From Oehlia diaphana (Eukaryota; Glomeromycota; Glomeromycetes; Glomerales; Glomeraceae), in assembly GCA_003833135.1 (NCBI GenBank), contig QZLH01002101.1, forward strand, positions 1 to 15,264: a DNA stretch of 15,264 nt, written 5' to 3'. The position numbers were made by a program, and so were the translations under genes. Below the pieces are notes generated by a model. The model was not told the DNA's origin. It saw only the letters and a list, made by a program, of their open reading frames with translations, and made no database searches. This document shows positions 1 through 8,384 of this stretch, in pieces (position 1 is the first letter of the stretch; each line of letters opens with the position of its first letter).

Positions 1-25
1 AAAAAAAAAAAAAAAAAAAAAAAAA

Positions 26-66
<41 letters not shown>
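1..66. repeat. Poly(A) tract at window edge
   Basis: The window opens with 66 bases that are all A except one T at position 27. It could be the tail of a retroposed element lying to the left, or a simple homopolymer microsatellite. No target-site duplication can be judged because the left side is cut off. Confidence 0.8.
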
Positions 67-68
<2 letters not shown>

Positions 69-440
69 ATTAGAAAATTCAAAATTTCCGAAATCATTAA
101 TTATTTTAGTAAAATTTGACAAGAAAAAGAGGATAATAGCGAATGATAATCAAAATGTTGTTAAAAAGGAACGGTTTACGAAAAAGAGAAATAAAGTAGA
201 GAAGATCAATGAACGGATTTAAAAAATGTTTGTGTATGAAATAATTTAATTTTTATATCTTTTATTTTATTTAATAATTGTATTAAAATAAATTGCTTAT
301 CGAATATATAATTAAACATTATTATATATATTATATATAACATAAAATCCTTTTATTATTCAACGAGATAAATTTAATAACAAAGATTATAAATTAAAAA
401 AATCATACACAATAATAAGCTTTAAGGTAATGATATTGAA

Positions 441-466
441 ACATTAATATATTAATATATTAATGT
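441..466. repeat. 26-nt perfect palindrome
   Basis: Positions 441-466 equal their own reverse complement. The segment is built from ATTAATAT units and flanked by ACATT/AATGT. It is largely A/T, so chance and slippage are plausible, but the symmetry has no mismatch and no spacer. Confidence 0.85.
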
Positions 467-611
467 GTCTGAGTACCATCGTGCAACAATTATTGGGAAT
501 AATTATGTTAGTAACATAAAGAACATAAAAATATTTTATTAAATATTTGATTCAAAACTATAATTATAAAAAAATAAAAAAATTCTTTAAAGTTTTATTG
601 TAAAAAAAAAA

Positions 612-722
612 TCATTTTTTAGAGCTATTTTTCACATAAATTGGTATGTGAAGTTGACGCATATCATCGGCACCGGATTTAACCTGGTCGTACAAAAATG
701 GTGATGATCGAATTGCAAAAGT
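612..722 (-). pseudogene. Possible decayed coding fragment
   Basis: Reading minus from 722 to the TGA at 614-612 gives 36 open codons with protein-like composition, including the segment LYDQVKSGADDMRQLHIPIY. There is no start codon and a TAA stands directly upstream. A second minus frame overlapping it is open for about 40 codons and includes GSKGHNFLHKLLQFDHHHF, so one ancestral frame may have been split by an indel near 685. I do not recognise the family. The only support is that the patch is less AT-rich than its surroundings and the two frames abut. It could equally be chance. Confidence 0.25.
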
Positions 723-935
723 TTATGTAAAAAATTATGTCCTTTAGAACCAAAGTTCTATATATTTAATATAAGATGATGAAAAAATGGACTTCGTTCA
801 AATTTAAAACATTTCCGTAATTTTTCAGTATTTAAATGTACACCCTTTCGTAATGTACAATTTGCATCATAATTGCTTTTTTATATAAGGGCTAAAAAAA
901 TATTTAGTCATAATTCGTAAAATTTATTATATTTC

Positions 936-953
936 TTTAACGTTAACGTTAAA
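936..953. repeat. 18-nt perfect palindrome (TTAACG motif)
   Basis: TTTAACGTTAACGTTAAA is identical to its reverse complement. A 13-nt part of it (CGTTAACGTTAAA, 941-953) recurs at 9233-9245, just before the eIF4G start codon. The unit TAACGTTA resembles Myb-type binding sites, but no role can be assigned from sequence alone. Confidence 0.8.
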
Positions 954-1198
954 CAATAAAAATAATTTTGTGGCGCATTATACATTTTATAATTAAAAAT
1001 ATGTACCAAGATGATATGTTGTTTTTATTTGTTTAGTAATGCAATAAAATCTATAAATGATAATTGAATGATAAGTTTACAAGAGAATTGAAAGAAAAAA
1101 AAAATTCTATTCTTATTCATGCATTGGAGTTAATGATAATTAAATAATATAAAATTATGCTATTCTATATGTAAAAATTAATAATAATTCTAATTTGT

Positions 1199-2915
1199 TT
1201 AGAACTTTCTTGGTTTAACTTTAACTAATAATTTTTCACAAGATGTAAGAATTTCAGATTTATATTCAAGAGGTGATCTTAATTCAAGATCATACTTTCT
1301 GTAAATCAAAGGTATTAAACATTTTAATTCTGTGATTGCCAATTTTCTTCCCGGACAAATTCTAATTCCACCTCCCCACATCATAAAAGAATTTTTAACA
1401 TGTTGTTTTTCAAGTAAATATTTATCACTTTCATCAACTTTGTAAAATCTGTCAGGATCGAATTTTTCGGGATCAGTCCAATAATCATCACGCATCATTA
1501 ATGCAGATGTATGTATTTGAAATTGAGTCCCTTTTGGCCAATTATATCCTCCAACCATATCATTTTCAACACTTAAACGACCTAATGAAAATGCTACAGG
1601 AATATGACGAAATACTTCTTTGATAACTGCATCACAATATTTTAATTCTTCAATATTTTTTAATGTCATAGGTTTAGTTAAGTCATTTCCGAGAACTGAA
1701 TCAAATTCTTGTCTTAATTTTTGTTTCACTTCAGGATTTTTTTCAAGAAAATATATGACAAAACAAAGCATATTCGCCGTCTGTAATTTTAAAAGGATTT
1801 TTAAATTAGGAATGAAAATTTTATGAAAAAAATTGAATATATTTGAAAAAGAAAAAAAGTTTACTTACAGTATCAGTTCCTGCAACCATAGCATCGAGTA
1901 AATTTCCGCAAATCTCTTTGTCGGTCATTGGTCTTAACAAATCAGCATCAACATGTCTTTCAACATTGATATCACGTGGAGTATTTGCGGTTATAAATGA
2001 TGTCAACATATCGTGACAAAGAGGTTGGTCTAACGGTGTATTCTCAATTTCAATTCTTCTTTGCTTAATAATTTTATGTAAACTATCTACCAAATAATCT
2101 CTATTTTCTATTAATTTATTCATTTTTCCACGAACGAATGGAACATAATGACGAATATATTTACTTAAAGCAAAGAATGGCATAAATCCCCTGATAAAGA
2201 TTTGAATTGATTGAATAAAACGTTCTGATTCTCTATCTTTTTCTTTTTCTTTTTCACTTAAAGATTGATTATTATCTTCAAGAAGAGTATGATAGTAAGA
2301 AGTAACAGCATCATTTTTTACCCCAGTTGAAACTCTAAAGATCATATCATTTGTAAATCTATGCATCCATTTACTAAGGTCTAATTCATGATTTTCTCCG
2401 AGACTTTTCCAATGAGATTCCATTTGTTCCCATAATTCGATCGTCCATTCAATAGCTTGATGATTAAAACTTGGAGTCATCATAGCTTGAGAGAAAAATT
2501 GACGATTAAATTTCCAGGATTTAAATTCATTATTATTAGCAACTCCTACTCCACCTAATCCATATTCTTTAAAACCTTCTGTAGGTTGAAATCTAATAGG
2601 ATATTTAGTTTTTGTTGAAGGTACATTCATGCTTCCAATTAAATCTGCATTATTTAACATGATTGTACGTGATCCACCCACATTTATTTCGTACATATCA
2701 CCATATTTTTTATACATAGACATTAACCACTTATTAAAGTCAGTTCCAACTATTTGATGACCATTACCAAGTAATGGAAGTGGGAATGGACCAGGTAAAG
2801 GATTTGGACGAGTAAAATATTTATAATAATATTGGACTATATAGATAACTATGAAAGTTAAAGACAAAGAAAAAATATCAGAACTTCGAAACGAAGAGAT
2901 AATTGTGGACAACAT
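1199..2915 (-). CDS. Cytochrome P450 monooxygenase (two exons)
   Basis: A haem-thiolate monooxygenase, which should take electrons from NADPH-P450 reductase at the ER membrane; the substrate is unknown. Exon 1 is 2915-1869, the intron is 1868-1781 (88 nt, GTAAGT...CAG, phase 0) and exon 2 is 1780-1199. The product is 542 residues, slightly longer than the usual 500. In order: hydrophobic anchor (about 17-31), proline-rich hinge PNPLPGPFPLP (37-47), C-helix WKFNR (W134, R138), I-helix AGTDT at 345-349 completed by T350 across the splice, K-helix EVFR (404-407), FDPDRF (456-461), and the haem loop WGGGIRICPG with ligand C491. The haem loop has W484 where the family usually has F. The ATG at 2915-2913 has A at -3 and precedes the anchor directly. 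No pairing with the neighbours is suggested; the next gene is divergent, 3.35 kb away. The subfamily cannot be named here, and such genes are often expanded in fungi. Confidence 0.95.
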
Positions 2916-3432
2916 TGTTTTAGTAAAATAAAGTTTGTAATAGTTTAATTTGTTTTAAAAATATTTGTTCGTAGGATTTTTTTTTTTTTTAATTAAAAAA
3001 AAAATAAAATATTATTAGTTTAATTTGATTTGAATTTCTTGGAAGGGTTGGTACGTTGGTTCCCTCGTATATATACTAAAAATTTAAGAAAATCCCAAGA
3101 TTCTTAGCGGATTAATGATCGTTCTAAAAATAGATCATAACGATCGTCATCCCTAATTTAGATAACAAATCTGAAACTTTGGTTCATTGTATTATGATAT
3201 GCAATTATGCATTATTATTTAAATGAAAATCATTTCGAAAATTAATCGGGTAAAAAACTTGTTGTATATAATATTACTGCGAAAATTCTTTTTAATCCCG
3301 CCAAATAGATTATCTAAATGAAATTTAATTTTCTAAGTGGAAGTTCTGATTTTATGAGATTGGTAAACATATTAAACATATAATATTTTTTGAATTTCAT
3401 CATATTGACAAGTTAAGTAAATATATGATCGG

Positions 3433-3456
3433 ATGTATCCGGAAATTCGGATACAT
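3433..3456. repeat. 9-bp inverted repeat, 6-nt spacer
   Basis: ATGTATCCG (3433-3441) and CGGATACAT (3448-3456) are perfect reverse complements around GAAATT. A second small hairpin follows at once: GGAAT-AAGC-ATTCC (3459-3472). The site lies about 520-560 nt upstream of the P450 start. It could be a binding site for a dimeric regulator or a hairpin of a small mobile element. Confidence 0.7.
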
Positions 3457-3486
3457 ACGGAATAAGCATTCCATGCTTCCCAAACA

Positions 3487-3493
3487 TGAGTCA
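3487..3493. promoter_or_regulatory. TGAGTCA, AP-1/Gcn4-type bZIP site
   Basis: An exact match to the TGA(G/C)TCA consensus bound by fungal Gcn4/AP-1 family bZIP factors, about 575 nt upstream of the P450 ATG and next to the inverted repeats at 3433-3472. A 7-mer can occur by chance, and regulation of the P450 by it is only a guess. Confidence 0.25.
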
Positions 3494-3775
3494 TTCGTAC
3501 TACGTACTAACCGAACATTCCAAGTTGATTGGCGTATACTATAGTTAATTTAATTGCGCCTTATCAGTTATGACAATTTCTTTACATTTCTATTTGTATG
3601 ATTTTATTAAAATCAAAAACAAATTATCGCTGCTCAAATATTTTTTTACGTTAAAAAATTTTTCATATTTTTATTTGTAACTTTTGAATTTCATAATAAG
3701 GGAAATATAATCCGTACCAAGGTCCTTTAGACCAATAATTAAAATTTTGTAGAACAGGGATTGACGTTTTTTTGA

Positions 3776-3795
3776 ATATATATATATATATATAT
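3776..3795. repeat. (AT)10 microsatellite
   Basis: Twenty bases of uninterrupted AT dinucleotide, in non-coding sequence. Confidence 0.9.
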
Positions 3796-3945
3796 GAGTT
3801 ATAGGAAAAAAAGATTATGCGAAATATTTGTAAAAATCATTATATAATAATAAGAAAATATAAATGCATGAATAATGATTAATTTAAGTAATTGTGAAAA
3901 TCTTATTCAAATGTATGTACTTTTTAAAATGGTAATATAATCCTA

Positions 3946-3962
3946 TTTTTTTTTTTTTTTTT
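3946..3962. repeat. Poly(T) run, 17 nt
   Basis: An uninterrupted T homopolymer followed by CTTTTG. Similar runs sit at 5043-5064 and 8567-8585. Confidence 0.9.
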
Positions 3963-4298
3963 CTTTTGAATTCCACTATTTTCGTAAATGTGATTGTTAA
4001 CTTTATAATTTTTGGGTTACACCACTTTTTATAAAAAACCTAATAAGGATTTTATATGGGATGCACGCCATAGTTATTTTTATATTTTCTGATAAGGAAG
4101 GCATTATACTTAAAGAAAAAGAAACCGGAGTTTAAATTCACTACAAATTAGATAATGGCGTTTGTTGACGAGGAAATGATCAACATTGTTTCCCGCTTCC
4201 CGTTTAAGCCACGTTTCAGGGTAGAAATTAAATATAGAAATTAAGAGTTGTCATACAATTTCTAAGAAAGTAGGGTTTAAAGGTAAAGGTAAGTAATA

Positions 4299-4569
4299 AT
4301 TACGGCATTTCAGATTACGATTAGGACTTCTATACCCATTACAACTCAAAATTACGAAATGACGTAATAAGTTGTAATCATGCTTAATTTCAGCCAAGTT
4401 CGTAATGTCGGGTCAATTTTTTCGCATTACTGTATATCATGTGATGTTATACTAGATTCTAATGCACTCCAATAAAATATTACCAATTGTCGATCACTAG
4501 TTATTATTCAAGTCACGTAACACATACATAAAGTTGCAACTTTACGGAAAATACGTTACAACTATTACG
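4299..4569. repeat. ATTACG/CGTAAT motif cluster with palindromes
   Basis: Six ATTACG hexamers on either strand fall within 271 nt (4299, 4314, 4351, 4363, 4401, 4564). The core is an imperfect dyad at 4338-4378: outer arms ATTACAACT/AGTTGTAAT and inner arms ATTACG/CGTAAT, with loops of 4, 6 and 1 nt. A 16-nt perfect palindrome TAAAGTTGCAACTTTA lies at 4529-4544. The inner right arm contains TGACGTAA (4360-4367), an ATF/CREB-like half-palindrome. The cluster may be a regulatory region or the remnant of a small foldback element. No clear terminal inverted repeats or coding were found. Confidence 0.55.
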
Positions 4570-5042
4570 GCGACTAACACTAGTTTAAAGTTTTATAGAA
4601 TTACAGAAAAAACGTCCACTAAAAATCCATAAATCTCAACAGCGCAATGATAGTTTTAATAAAATTATCAATAAGAGGTTTATTGGTTATGACATCCTTT
4701 ACGTGAAACTAGTAAATTTGGAAGACGGGGATGGTTAGTGAACCGGAAAAAGACTCGCAAAGTTCGCTAAGGAATGTAAGCAAAAGAGGGATGTGAAAAT
4801 TGTTATAGTGAAATATACATATAATCCATTATTCGAAACCGACAGTTTCACGAAAATTCATAAATTCATAACGAAGATAGTAGTGTTAGGCGAAAATGTA
4901 CAGTATATTTTATTAAGAATAAAACATTACAGAATCTTGATTATACATACTTTTGTTTGGTATCAATATGTAATGAGTACGATTTTGAGTGGCGTCTGAA
5001 CGAAATAAATAGTTATTTTTCTGTAGCCACCGGTTTAATGCA

Positions 5043-5064
5043 TTTTTTTTTTTTTTTTTTTTTT
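5043..5064. repeat. Poly(T) run, 22 nt
   Basis: An uninterrupted T homopolymer. With a plus-strand A-tail to its left absent, it could be the reversed tail of a minus-strand retrocopy, but no body of such an element is recognisable. Confidence 0.9.
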
Positions 5065-5204
5065 GAGACAGGTACTGTATTAATGCGTATTTTGTTACAG
5101 GAAATCAAAGAACCTTAGAAATAAAGTTCAGTGTAACATACATTATAGTGATGAATTGAGTTTAATGCTCAGATTACAGTATGCTAACGAATATTTTTTA
5201 TTTT

Positions 5205-5214
5205 TGTTACACAG
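5205..5214 (+). promoter_or_regulatory. TGTTACACAG, copy 1
   Basis: The first of three identical 10-mers. It is preceded by CTAAC at 5184 and a T-rich tract, so on the plus strand it looks like a complete 3' splice site. No coding exon is evident after it. Confidence 0.35.
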
Positions 5215-6161
5215 GTATTAAGCATTTAAAGCTCGAATAAACCAATGAATACAGTAAGATAATGATTGTGATTAATCATCACGTCTTGTATGAAACTCTC
5301 AAATGTACATTGTTTAATTGAAATATTATTATCTTTATAGCAGGGAATACATTATTGCCTGTTTAACTCAGTCATAATGATATTTCTCAAGCGAGTGAAA
5401 TCCTCTTTCTATCAAATTTAGTAAGAAGCCGAAGAATATGTAAGTGTAGTTGAAGGACATGGCGTATGCAGATGAATCCTCTAAATAAAAGAGGAATATC
5501 GTTCGAAAGAATAGAGCGTGTGATCCACAGCAGATATTACTTGCCTTCGGAGGCAAATAAATTATTTAGCGTATATTGTATATTATTTATGCAATAGTCA
5601 ATATGTTGAACACGATGCGTAATTCATTTATTTAATATCGCATGAAGCAGAATTAAAATAAGTCTTTCCCTTCTATGTTTAAGTATAGTACTCACGTGTT
5701 ATAATCATACAAAATTTAAATTTGGTAATGAAGTGTTTCAGAATATATAAGAAATTTTATTTTTTAAAGACATTTTTATTTCTTGTTTTATCTAACAATA
5801 ATTAAATATTTTTTTTTATTTTACTAACCTGGAAATATCAAAATATTTATTATTAATAATACGATTAACTCAACTTATACTAGCGTTACAAAATAATTCT
5901 TTTTCATAATGAAAATTTTGATAATAATGATATAAAGGATGATCATTGATTTAACTAAATTGGGCAAAAATGCGTAATCTGATGCTTAAGTGTTAACCAT
6001 TTTCGTAACAACTTGAAAGCTTTCATTAATTCTGACTTTATAAGAAGAATTCATGATATTTTGTAATTATTTATACGATTTCAATTTAATAAAAGATACT
6101 ACAGTAAATTAGGATTCATTTAAAATGAAGAAATTATGAAAAATTTCTTTTCAAAATCTTC

Positions 6162-6171
6162 TGTTACACAG
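6162..6171 (+). promoter_or_regulatory. TGTTACACAG, copy 2
   Basis: The second identical 10-mer, ending 94 nt before the ATG of the small membrane protein. It could be a 5' UTR splice acceptor or a shared promoter element. A TATATAA box-like sequence follows at 6205-6211, 55 nt before the ATG, although such strings are common in AT-rich DNA. Confidence 0.35.
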
Positions 6172-6265
6172 CCTTTTGTTGACGTTATTTAGCTCATGAA
6201 TTTTTATATAATCACTTAAAATTCGTCCGTATTCCCGCTAAAAACAGACAATAATTACTAAAACC

Positions 6266-6895
6266 ATGAATACAAATAAAATTTTTAAAACTTATCTTCT
6301 TATTTTCTTTCTTTTCATTTCCCTTTCTTATCATGTTGATGCAAAATGTGAAAAAATCACTAATGGTTTGAAGACGGATGGAAACTGGAATGATAATGAT
6401 ATCTTCTATCCATTTAGTGGTGGAAATATAACTTTTAAACTGACTGAGTAAGTATAAAATTTTGTTCCACCGAATAATATTAACTATATTGATATAACTT
6501 TTATTTATAGTATGCCTTGTGGGGCATCAACTCTTTTGATTCAAGTGGTATCCCAAGGTGGAGGAAGTCACTTTGACGTACGCACCTTTACAATTAATGA
6601 TCTGAACGTCGTAAAAAATATCGGTCTTAATGTTATTGCTGATAAACTACGTCTATTTCGTATACAAGCAAAGGTTGATGACTTTGTAAACATTAATTGT
6701 CCTAACCCCAGTTTCAGTGGAGAACTTTGTTATTCAAAATTTGTTGAGACTCCTGATTGTAAAACAGAAAGAGATATAGCAATTGGTGTACCAATTGCAG
6801 CCGCGATAATTGGAGTAATAGGTGGTATATTAGGAGTATTAATTAAACAATACTTTGATAGCAAAAATGACAAAAAAAGTCCATCCACACCTTGA
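6266..6895 (+). CDS. Small single-pass membrane protein with signal peptide (two exons)
   Basis: I do not recognise the family. Exon 1 is 6266-6447, the intron is 6448-6510 (63 nt, GTAAGT...TAG, branch-like TAAC near 6480, phase 2) and exon 2 is 6511-6895. The spliced codon GA|T encodes D61 and the product is 188 residues. Visible parts: signal peptide 1-26 with a likely cut after VDA; an ectodomain of about 120 residues with five cysteines (28, 64, 124, 134, 144), one sequon NIT at N54 and alternating hydrophobic stretches suggesting beta strands; one membrane helix, about 150-172, with overlapping GxxxG pairs (G162/G166, G165/G169); and a 16-residue basic/polar tail ending KSPSTP. The topology is that of a type I plasma-membrane or secretory-pathway protein. 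The ATG has A at -3. An odd cysteine number could allow a disulfide-linked dimer, and the GxxxG pairs could favour helix pairing; both are inference. Neighbours give no hint of function. Confidence 0.85.
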
Positions 6896-7780
6896 TATAA
6901 TTTAAATATTTTGCCATTAATTAGACTAAAATATGTAATAATTTACTTTACTTTTTCAATTTACTATATAACAATAATCATTTATTCATTTCGGTTTGAT
7001 GTATAACCATATTTGTTTTTATTAGTATTTAGTTATTATTATTTAAATTCTATGGTAGAGTTTGCTAATCTGGGCATCCGGATAAACGGTTAATTTATTC
7101 CGATATCTGCCGATATGTCCAAATGTATTTATTTATTTATTTATTTTTTAAATTAATAATAAAATAGTGTCGTGTGAATTTTGATTAAATTAATTCTGTT
7201 TGATAGTATTAGACTCATATCACATGATGAGAAAAATAATATAAAAGAGGACGAAATTTGATTATATCATGTTTTTAATCTATTTCTTTTTTTAAATTAT
7301 TTAACAATTTTTTTAACAATTGCTACCAATTTGTCCATGCTTGAAATAGTGTTTATGCTGAAATTAATTCGATTATTCATTTTAAAGATAAATACTGGTA
7401 ACTTCCTCCTTTAAAATAACAAGACATCGTAATGAGAAATCATTTTTTTAAGTCAACCACAATATGATATTCGAGGGCAACCAAATATAGAAAAAAGTTT
7501 AGAGAAGCCACTATATATGGTAAGTACAATATGAAGGGGTGGTGCGTACTGCAGGGTTCACGATAGGGTTGGTTTTCGCCCTGTTGCATCCAAGGTTACA
7601 GCCTGAATGGAGTATCGCACTTACTTAGTTATCTTTTGATGAGGGATATTCATCTCAAGTTAATCAGTAACTAACTATTTTTAATTATTTGAATTTTGTA
7701 GGGCATGCCCAAGGAGAAATGTACCAAATCTTTCGAACCCACTTACATTACAACAAATGCCGAAATATGAAAGCCATCTT
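6896..7780. other. Non-coding gap with ATTT microsatellite
   Basis: Contains the 3' UTR of the preceding gene and an (ATTT)n tract at about 7125-7147. A more GC-rich patch at about 7500-7620 has no intact frame in any direction that I recognise. The patch sits just beyond the CRN pseudogene and may belong to its decayed 3' part. Confidence 0.5.
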
Positions 7781-8384
7781 TTAAATTGTGAACATAATTG
7801 AGGAGCTGTTTACTGGCATCATTGAAAATATATTTTTATTCTTGAACTCAAAAATAAACCGATTCCGCTTTGCATTATCAGCTGATTTGAGCTCAACTAT
7901 CAAAAGATTAGCATAAAAGGATACATTGTGGCAAATATCTATGGGAACCTTCGTATCAATAAAGTAATTTGAGATATTTGAGAGCAAGTCATGGAACAAC
8001 ACTTTTGTGACCAACTCTCTGTCTTCATAAAGATTTCCTCTCTTGGTCTATTCCTTTAATTTTGATTCGATGTATATGATCGCTGAGAAGACTGTTGAAG
8101 ATTATAATAACATAAATATATCGATCGTTTTGGTGGAATATTTTCTCAATATTCCCAATTTTGCGGATAACAAGAAGCATATTTTGTCTTGAAGAGGGAA
8201 ATTTGCTAATTCATCATCGTGATTATCTGGAATTTCGACCTTCCAAAGTTTCGCTATGATAGGAGCGTCAATTTTCTCTCCAAATAAGATCTTTTAGCTC
8301 GCCAATAGTGTTTCTTTTCTAAATTTTTATTGTAATAGCATGCACGGCTGCAGGCACATCCCTACGAATCCAACAAAAAAAGGG
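7781..8384 (-). pseudogene. Decayed Crinkler (CRN)-type gene, N-terminal domain recognisable
   Basis: Crinklers are modular proteins with a ubiquitin-like N-terminal header and variable C-terminal domains, described as effectors in oomycetes and also abundant in Glomeromycota and chytrids. Read minus, one frame (8384-8268) gives FCWIRRDVPA, then AITIKI, a TAG stop (8321-8319), then KRNTIGELKDLIW. After a frame change in the GAGAGA run near 8279-8274, the next frame (8278-8102) gives KIDAPIIAKLWKVEIPDNHD, DDELANFPLQDKICFLLSA and KLGILRKYSTKTID before TAA. The GELKDLIW and LWKVEIPD blocks, their order and the following DDELAN..LQD match the CRN header as I remember it. A T7 run near 8382-8376 probably marks another shift at the start. 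Beyond, a separate 77-codon minus frame (8014-7781, entered by TTG) may be the remnant of the downstream region; it is unrecognised and its link is inferred. No functional protein is expected. Confidence 0.7.

Larger units (their letters stand above)
67..1198. other. Non-coding AT-rich stretch 3' of the P450 gene
   Basis: No convincing complete gene is present. The stretch holds a 26-nt perfect palindrome (441-466), an 18-nt perfect palindrome (936-953) and a less AT-rich patch around 612-760 with coding-like fragments on the minus strand. The part nearest 1198 should contain the 3' UTR of the P450, but I see no clear AATAAA on that strand. Confidence 0.6.
2916..4298. other. P450 upstream region and left part of intergenic gap
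   Basis: This part of the 3.35-kb gap between the divergent P450 and membrane-protein genes has no recognisable gene. It contains T-rich and A-rich runs (about 2979-3005 and 3946-3962), an (AT)10 microsatellite at 3776-3795, an interrupted inverted repeat GATCGTT/AACGATC (3117-3145), a GC-richer hairpin patch (3433-3472) and a TGAGTCA site (3487-3493). A 29-codon ATG frame at 4155-4244 is discussed under findings. Confidence 0.6.
4570..6265. other. Right part of intergenic gap, upstream of the membrane protein
   Basis: No supported gene. A poly(T) run of 22 nt lies at 5043-5064. A frame open from the TGA at 4738 to the stop at 4999 has no ATG at its head. Splice-acceptor-like sequence occurs at 5184-5214 (CTAAC, pyrimidine tract, TTACACAG). 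Two small hairpins lie at 5477-5495 and 5541-5556. The last 100 nt form the presumed promoter and 5' UTR of the next gene. Confidence 0.55.

Noticed and set aside
1620..1826. Plus-strand open frame of 68 codons
   Set aside because: It lies antisense to P450 exon 2 and the P450 intron, and has no domain features.
4338..4378. Intrinsic bacterial-type terminator or CRISPR-like repeat
   Set aside because: The context is eukaryotic, there are no regularly spaced direct repeats, and the dyad is not followed by a functional U-tract.
4793..4999. Plus-strand open frame of 68 codons
   Set aside because: It begins with GTG, not ATG, and its low-complexity I/Y/K/T-rich sequence is expected in AT-rich DNA. 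It is kept only as part of a weak finding.
5368..5556. Minus-strand open frame of 62 codons
   Set aside because: It is entered at a TTG without an ATG start, has no recognisable domain, and no splice partners give a longer frame.
7690..7760. GGTTCGAA on the minus strand as a tRNA B-box
   Set aside because: The conserved CC after GGTTCGAnn is absent, and no A-box or cloverleaf could be built around it.
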